Of a stretch of DNA of 8,930 bases, positions 5,275 through 8,930 are shown piece after piece. This DNA comes from Thermoplasmata archaeon (GTDB taxonomy: Archaea > Thermoplasmatota > Thermoplasmata > Lutacidiplasmatales > UBA184), in assembly GCA_021823085.1 (NCBI GenBank), contig JAKAPG010000059.1, positions 1 to 8,930 on the forward strand, read 5' to 3'. The notes beneath the pieces were generated by a model. That model saw nothing but the letters and a program-made list of their open reading frames with translations. It ran no database searches and had not been told where the DNA came from. Each line of letters begins with the position of its first letter. The stretch's first letter is position 1. Made by a program: the position numbers and the translations under genes.

Positions 5275-7413
5275 TCAGGATACCGGTCCCACCCTCGTGA
5301 CGATGATTTCCGCCAGACCGATGCCCGCCATCGGCGTTGAGGCGTAGCCCCGCAGTACGACCTGGAAGGCCGGTTGGGTGATGTTCTGCGTGACCGAGAT
5401 CGGCTCGAAGCCCGCATGGGACACCTGGCCGAACGTGAAGGCGAGATCGAACCACCCGCCCTGCGCGAACGGGTTTCCTTCCAGGGTGAGGACGGCCGTC
5501 GAGGGGGAAGGGGGGGCCGACGAGGTCTCGGCCCAGCTCTTCAGCCAGAACTGAAACCGGTACTCGCCCGACGGCAGATCGAACGGTGGGGTGGCCCAGA
5601 GCTGCCCCGCGGCGTAGGGGACGGACTCAACCGCTTGGCCGAAAGGGCTGGCGGGCTCCGGGACGAGCCAGCTCAGGGTCCCAACGCCGGCCGCCGAGGG
5701 AGCGATCGTGAGGTTCGAGGTGGGCGGACCTCCCCACACGGCCGCGACCCCCCCGAAGCCCCGCTCGAAGAGCACGACCGCGCCCACCGGTGTGGTCCAG
5801 GCGAGCGCCCGCAGCCCGTAGACGCTGGGATCGTAGAGCACGTATGCGAGCCAACCGGGAACCGCGTAAAGCCGCGATTCGGCGAGAAGGACGAACTCCG
5901 GCAGGGCGGTCGCGTTGAACGGTAGGATGAGGTACGGATTGGGCCCCCAGAACAGGGTGTACGCGTGGAGGTCATCCGCCACGAGGGGGAAGAGGACGTC
6001 GGAGGCCAACACCGGCGCCCCACGGGGAATGAGGTCCGCCACCGCCACCGCGCCCGCGTAGCCGGGAGGGACACGGTAGTTCACCTGAAAGGCGCTCCCG
6101 GGACCACTGCCCTGCAGGAGAGGGTCGAGGGGACTGAGCGCCACATTCAACGCAAGTACTCCGATCAATAGCAACGGGATCCATCGGCGGAGGGCGCGCC
6201 GGCGGGGGACCGTCGGCCGCGGTTCTCCGCGGGCTCGGGGCAAGGCGGCGAGAGGAAAGCGTGCGAGGCCGTAGGCCACTCCCGGAAAGAGCCCGGCGGC
6301 GACCAGGAATCCGTACTGGAAGCCCATGGTCACATAGTTGAGGTTCGATGAGAGGAAGGTGAACAGCATCCAGGGGAGCACGATCACCACGGAGCGCGGA
6401 ACGATGAGAGGTAGGTAGAGGACCAAGGCGAAGATTCCGATCCAGTAGAGGGACTTCGAGAAGAATCCCACTTGGAGAGCGCCGAGCGAGAGCCCGAGGG
6501 CCTGTGGTGTCCCTCCGATCACGTAGCCGCTCTCTGCCGTGGGGAACGGTGGGAACCCGGCGAGCGACGCCAAAAGGTCCCATCGAACGATGAGGAGGAC
6601 GTAGTAGGCCGCGATCGCTGCGAGCAGGAGCGCCGCACTGGCCACCACGGGGGTGCGCAGCACTTCCCGGACCCGTCGCCATCGAGGGAGCTCCGGACGA
6701 TGACGGAGGGTCGACCAGACCACGGGTGACTCGCCGAGCAAGAAGAAGAGGGCCACGCCGGCCACGAAGATCGGCGCGGCCTCCATGGTGAAGAAGCCGA
6801 GCAGCGCGACCAGTGCGCCGGCCACATACCTCCGTCGGTTCCACAGCAGCACCAGGGCGAAGGTTTCGAGCGGAAGGAACGATTCGATGTGGAAGTCGTA
6901 GAGGGTGGACGAGAGGGTCGACGAGGAAAGCAGAAACAGGGCGCCCGCCACAAGCCCTCGACGGGAGGAACCCCCGAGGTCGCGAACCAGAAGGTAGAGC
7001 GGCACGGCGGCCGACGCGACGACTCCTGCCTGGAGAGCGAACAGGGTCACGGGGGAAGGCAACGCCCGGTACAGCGGAGCCACCGCGTAGAGGAGGAAGG
7101 CCGAGTGGACCTGTAGGAAGCTCCCGTATCCCCCGGTCTCGTAGTCCGCCGACTCGTAGAATGGCCCGCCGTGAGCGCCCGACCACAGCGCCTGCTGGTA
7201 GATTCCGAGGTCCCAGGTGGACGGCGTGAGCTCGATCAGCCGCAGCCACGAGACCACCGTCAGCAGGACCGTAAAACCGACGATCGCCAGCAGCAATAGG
7301 TGAACGGGGGTAACGGCCCATCGACGGCAGGGGCGGTGGGCCCCCTTTGGAAGCGGGACAAGTTCTGTCGGCGCCACGCCCTCGGGGCCCCCGGGGTCCG
7401 TCCCGACGCTCAT
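5275..7413 (-). CDS. DUF2079 family polytopic membrane protein with large extracytoplasmic C-terminal region
   Basis: The 712-residue product has a short cytoplasmic N-terminus, a first membrane helix at about 36-56 and further helices to about 427. DUF2079 (PF09852) features appear in order: TWDLGIYQQALW (66-77), HSAFLLYAVAPLYRAL (103-118), LQAGVVASAAVPLYLL (127-142) and LYDFHIESFLPL (171-182). The family is regarded as GT-C-like, suggesting transfer of a sugar from a lipid carrier on the outer face, but no reaction is established. Asp68 in the first loop is the candidate catalytic acid. After the last helix about 285 residues follow, rich in beta-type sequence in the final 150, with three N-glycosylation sequons (NAT 500, NLT 567, NIT 677), probably outside the cell. 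An ATTAATA box sits just upstream of the ATG. Family certain, function not. Confidence 0.92.
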   Translation of the reverse strand: MSVGTDPGGPEGVAPTELVPLPKGAHRPCRRWAVTPVHLLLLAIVGFTVLLTVVSWLRLIELTPSTWDLGIYQQALWSGAHGGPFYESADYETGGYGSFLQVHSAFLLYAVAPLYRALPSPVTLFALQAGVVASAAVPLYLLVRDLGGSSRRGLVAGALFLLSSSTLSSTLYDFHIESFLPLETFALVLLWNRRRYVAGALVALLGFFTMEAAPIFVAGVALFFLLGESPVVWSTLRHRPELPRWRRVREVLRTPVVASAALLLAAIAAYYVLLIVRWDLLASLAGFPPFPTAESGYVIGGTPQALGLSLGALQVGFFSKSLYWIGIFALVLYLPLIVPRSVVIVLPWMLFTFLSSNLNYVTMGFQYGFLVAAGLFPGVAYGLARFPLAALPRARGEPRPTVPRRRALRRWIPLLLIGVLALNVALSPLDPLLQGSGPGSAFQVNYRVPPGYAGAVAVADLIPRGAPVLASDVLFPLVADDLHAYTLFWGPNPYLILPFNATALPEFVLLAESRLYAVPGWLAYVLYDPSVYGLRALAWTTPVGAVVLFERGFGGVAAVWGGPPTSNLTIAPSAAGVGTLSWLVPEPASPFGQAVESVPYAAGQLWATPPFDLPSGEYRFQFWLKSWAETSSAPPSPSTAVLTLEGNPFAQGGWFDLAFTFGQVSHAGFEPISVTQNITQPAFQVVLRGYASTPMAGIGLAEIIVTRVGPVS

Positions 7414-7438
7414 CGCTGGCGGTCGAGCGGCGTAGCGC

Positions 7439-7445
7439 TATTAAT
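7439..7445 (-). promoter_or_regulatory. TATA box of the DUF2079 gene
   Basis: On the minus strand the element reads ATTAATA directly after a run of G residues. Its centre is about 29 nt before the ATG at 7413, predicting a leader of about 3 nt. ATTAAT is self-complementary, so the same box could also be read toward the plus strand, where a start would fall near 7468. No Shine-Dalgarno precedes the ATG. Confidence 0.6.
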
Positions 7446-7462
7446 CCCCCCTTTGCCGACCG

Positions 7463-7530
7463 GCCGGCGCTCTGCCTTCGAACTCTCCGTAGGCACCCGC
7501 CCGTTGCGGGGCCCGCGTTCGAGCGCCGGC
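7463..7530. repeat. Branched inverted-repeat structure, possible structured RNA
   Basis: GCCGGCGCTC (7463-7472) and GAGCGCCGGC (7521-7530) are perfect 10-base inverted repeats. The enclosed 48 bases contain two hairpins placed end to end: TGCCT (7473-7477) with AGGCA (7491-7495) around a 13-nt loop, then CCCGC (7496-7500) with GCGGG (7506-7510) around a 5-nt loop. A 10-nt single-stranded linker follows. The result is a compact three-way junction with no unpaired bases at two of its three joins. It is not a tRNA: there is no proper T-arm or anticodon arm and it is only 68 nt. Strand and expression are unknown; chance folding in GC-rich DNA is possible. Confidence 0.4.
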
Positions 7531-7550
7531 ACCCACCGGTCCTCAGGGGC

Positions 7551-7575
7551 CCGGCCTGAAGGGATCCTTCCCCGG
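7551..7575. repeat. Compound hairpin downstream of the branched structure
   Basis: CCGG (7551-7554) pairs with CCGG (7572-7575), and inside it GAAGG (7558-7562) pairs with CCTTC (7566-7570) around a GAT loop, with a three-base and a one-base internal bulge. It lies 20 bases after the branched structure and about 56 bases before the helicase TATA-like element. No T-run follows on either strand. Confidence 0.35.
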
Positions 7576-7630
7576 CGTCTGTCGATCGTAGCAGGCGGCC
7601 CCGTAGGGACCGATGTCCCCGGCGCAGCGA

Positions 7631-7640
7631 ACTATCATAA
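7631..7640 (+). promoter_or_regulatory. Probable TATA element of the helicase gene
   Basis: ACTATCATAA is the only AT-rich patch in the 180 bases before the helicase. A start about 26 nt downstream would fall near 7662 and leave a leader of about 45 nt. This gene would therefore be leadered, unlike pntAA or DUF2079, although no good Shine-Dalgarno is seen. A three-codon open frame at 7701-7712 overlaps the helicase start. Confidence 0.45.
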
Positions 7641-7708
7641 GTACGCCGGAACTGCCGGAATCCAACGGACCCCTTTCGACCCGTGCGATTCGGGGCGTTG
7701 ATGAGCCG

Positions 7709-8930
7709 ATGAGCGACCCCGAAGCCCCGACCGAGAGCCCACCCGCCGACTCCTTCGAGCGCCTGCCGCTCCATCCGAAGCTCCGCAAGGGCGTGCAGGA
7801 GATCGGCTACCGTGTGCCGACCCCGATCCAGCAGCGAACGATCCCTGAGGCCGTGCTCGGCCGCGACGTGATCGCGACCGCCCAGACCGGCACGGGAAAG
7901 ACCGCGGCGTTCCTTCTCCCCACGCTGGAGCGGCTCCTCGACCAGCCGACCGGCCGCATCCTTGCGCTCGTCCTGACCCCCACGCGCGAACTCGCGCTGC
8001 AGGCCGAAGGGTTCCTGCGCCAGCTCGGACGGCACACGCGGCTGAGGGGAGCCGCGGTGTACGGGGGCGTCGGCATGGGCGACCAGGAGCACGCCCTGCG
8101 GGGCGCTGCCGAGATCATCGTCGCGACGCCGGGCCGGCTGCTCGATCACATGAGCCGGGGCTACGTCGACTTCCGCTCGCTGCGCATCCTGGTCCTCGAC
8201 GAGGCGGACCGGATGCTCGACATGGGCTTCCTCCCCGACGTGCGCCGGGTCCTTCGGGAGCTCCCGACCGAGCGCCAGACCATGCTCTTCAGCGCGACGA
8301 TGCCGCCCGAGGTCGTCCGCCTCGCCCAGGAGTTCCTCCGCTCCCCGCGGATGGTCCAGGTCGAGGAGCGGACCGTGGCGGCCGTCGGGGTCTCCCATCT
8401 GGCGCTCCCCGTCCCCTCGCATCTGAAGATGGGTCTTCTGCGCGAACTCCTCGCCGACGAAGCCATGTCGAGCGTCCTGGTCTTCGCCCGGACCAAGCAT
8501 CGGGCGGACCGGGTCGCGCACCAGCTCAAGCAGTGGGGGTTCGACAGCGTCGCGATCCACGGCGACCGCTCGCAGAGTCAGCGCGTCCGGGCGCTCGAGG
8601 GCTTCCGCCGCGGCGCGCACCGGGTCCTCGTCGCCACCGACATCGCCGCCCGCGGGATCGATGTGGAAGGCGTGAGCCACGTGGTGAACCTGGACGTGCC
8701 TCACGAGGCGGAGACCTACGTCCACCGGGTCGGCCGGACCGCCCGGGCCCAGCGCCAGGGCGACGCGTTCACCCTGGTGGGCCCGGAAGAGGAGGACGAC
8801 TTCGCCCAGATCGAGAAGCTCCTCGGGTTCGAGGTCCGCCGGGCGCGGATCCCCTCGTTCGACTACGGCGCCCCGGCGCCGCCCCGCACCGGCCCGCCGC
8901 CGCCCGGGCGCGGCCGCTTCGGGCGGCCGC
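7709..8930 (+). CDS. DEAD-box ATP-dependent RNA helicase, RhlE-like, C-terminus off the right edge
   Basis: The frame is open from ATG 7709 to the window end (407 codons plus one base). All core superfamily 2 motifs are present: Q-motif with F16 and TPIQ (38-41), motif I AQTGTGKT (58-65), Ia PTRELALQ (91-98), Ib TPGRLLD (140-146), II DEAD (164-167), III SAT (195-197), IV VLVFARTK (256-263), V ATDIAARGIDV (309-319) and VI HRVGRTARA (339-347). The protein should be an active RNA-dependent ATPase that unwinds short duplexes, for example in ribosome assembly or RNA decay. After the helicase core comes a proline, glycine and arginine-rich tail from about residue 388, as in RhlE-type proteins, and this is where the window ends. 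The sequence is bacterial in style and very GC-rich (82% at 8581-8640), suggesting possible ancient acquisition. No start codon lies close upstream in frame. Confidence 0.95.
   Translation, partial: MSDPEAPTESPPADSFERLPLHPKLRKGVQEIGYRVPTPIQQRTIPEAVLGRDVIATAQTGTGKTAAFLLPTLERLLDQPTGRILALVLTPTRELALQAEGFLRQLGRHTRLRGAAVYGGVGMGDQEHALRGAAEIIVATPGRLLDHMSRGYVDFRSLRILVLDEADRMLDMGFLPDVRRVLRELPTERQTMLFSATMPPEVVRLAQEFLRSPRMVQVEERTVAAVGVSHLALPVPSHLKMGLLRELLADEAMSSVLVFARTKHRADRVAHQLKQWGFDSVAIHGDRSQSQRVRALEGFRRGAHRVLVATDIAARGIDVEGVSHVVNLDVPHEAETYVHRVGRTARAQRQGDAFTLVGPEEEDDFAQIEKLLGFEVRRARIPSFDYGAPAPPRTGPPPPGRGRFGRP

Larger units (their letters stand above)
7414..7708. other. Structured divergent intergenic region between DUF2079 and helicase genes
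   Basis: These 295 bases lie between two outward-facing genes. No open frame here looks like a real protein. The left end holds the DUF2079 TATA box, and 7631-7640 holds a probable helicase TATA box. Between them are three potential stem-loop structures: a branched structure at 7463-7530, a compound hairpin at 7551-7575 and GGGAC/GTCCC around a CGAT loop at 7606-7619. A tRNA was considered and does not fit. Confidence 0.7.

Noticed and set aside
7463..7531. A possible tRNA, because a 7-bp acceptor-like stem and a GTTCGAG sequence are present.
   Set aside because: The TTCGA does not sit in a paired 5-bp T-stem, there is no anticodon arm, and the 68-nt length is too short.
7300..7701. A 133-codon plus-strand open frame filling the gap before the helicase.
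   Set aside because: It begins antisense inside the DUF2079 gene and runs through the structured gap, with no ribosome site or recognisable domain; its composition follows the GC content.
5972..8725. A 917-codon minus-strand open frame running antisense to the helicase, across the gap and through the DUF2079 gene in another frame.
   Set aside because: Its translation is arginine, proline and glycine-rich with no recognisable domain, and it overlaps two genes with complete family signatures. Such frames are expected in high-GC DNA with few stop codons.
1..8930. Search for a defence system, CRISPR array, insertion sequence or integrase.
   Set aside because: No direct repeat array, transposase-like frame, terminal inverted repeats or toxin-antitoxin pair was seen; all large frames are accounted for by the listed genes.

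Overview
The window comes from a high-GC genome that reads as archaeal, most plausibly a Thermoplasmata-type (Thermoplasmatota) lineage; I put the domain assignment at about 0.75. The main argument is promoter geometry. Three genes (pntAA, the methyltransferase and the DUF2079 gene) each have a TATA-like element centred 25-33 nt before the start codon, the spacing expected of leaderless or near-leaderless archaeal transcripts. Genes of the DUF2079 and archaeal GT-C type support this. The RhlE-like helicase looks bacterial in style, so horizontal exchange, or a bacterial host, cannot be excluded.

Layout. (1) Positions 1-1236, minus: the N-terminal 412 codons of a large multi-pass membrane protein of the PTPS-related/GT-C type, cut by the left edge. 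(2) 1237-1547: divergent intergenic region with a clear TATA box for the next operon. (3) 1548-4330, plus: a complete three-gene proton-translocating NAD(P) transhydrogenase operon, pntAA-pntAB-pntB, with a 4-base overlap at the first junction and an abutting stop/start plus a strong Shine-Dalgarno at the second. (4) 4363-5169, minus: a class I SAM-dependent methyltransferase convergent with pntB, the two stops lying in one imperfect inverted repeat. (5) 5275-7413, minus: a DUF2079 polytopic membrane protein with a large extracytoplasmic C-terminal region. (6) 7414-7708: divergent intergenic region unusually rich in potential RNA secondary structure. (7) 7709-8930, plus: an RhlE-like DEAD-box RNA helicase cut by the right edge inside its basic, proline/glycine-rich tail.

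How the genes fit together. The transhydrogenase would use the proton gradient to drive hydride transfer from NADH to NADP+, supplying NADPH. Its proton-path residues look like the Thermus arrangement (His in the small subunit, Asn in PntB) rather than the E. coli one. The two GT-C-like membrane proteins and the methyltransferase could belong to cell-surface glycan or lipid-linked sugar metabolism, but only by inference. I see no defence system, mobile element, CRISPR array, tRNA or rRNA. The content is mostly housekeeping; the least explained stretch is the structured intergenic segment at 7463-7619.
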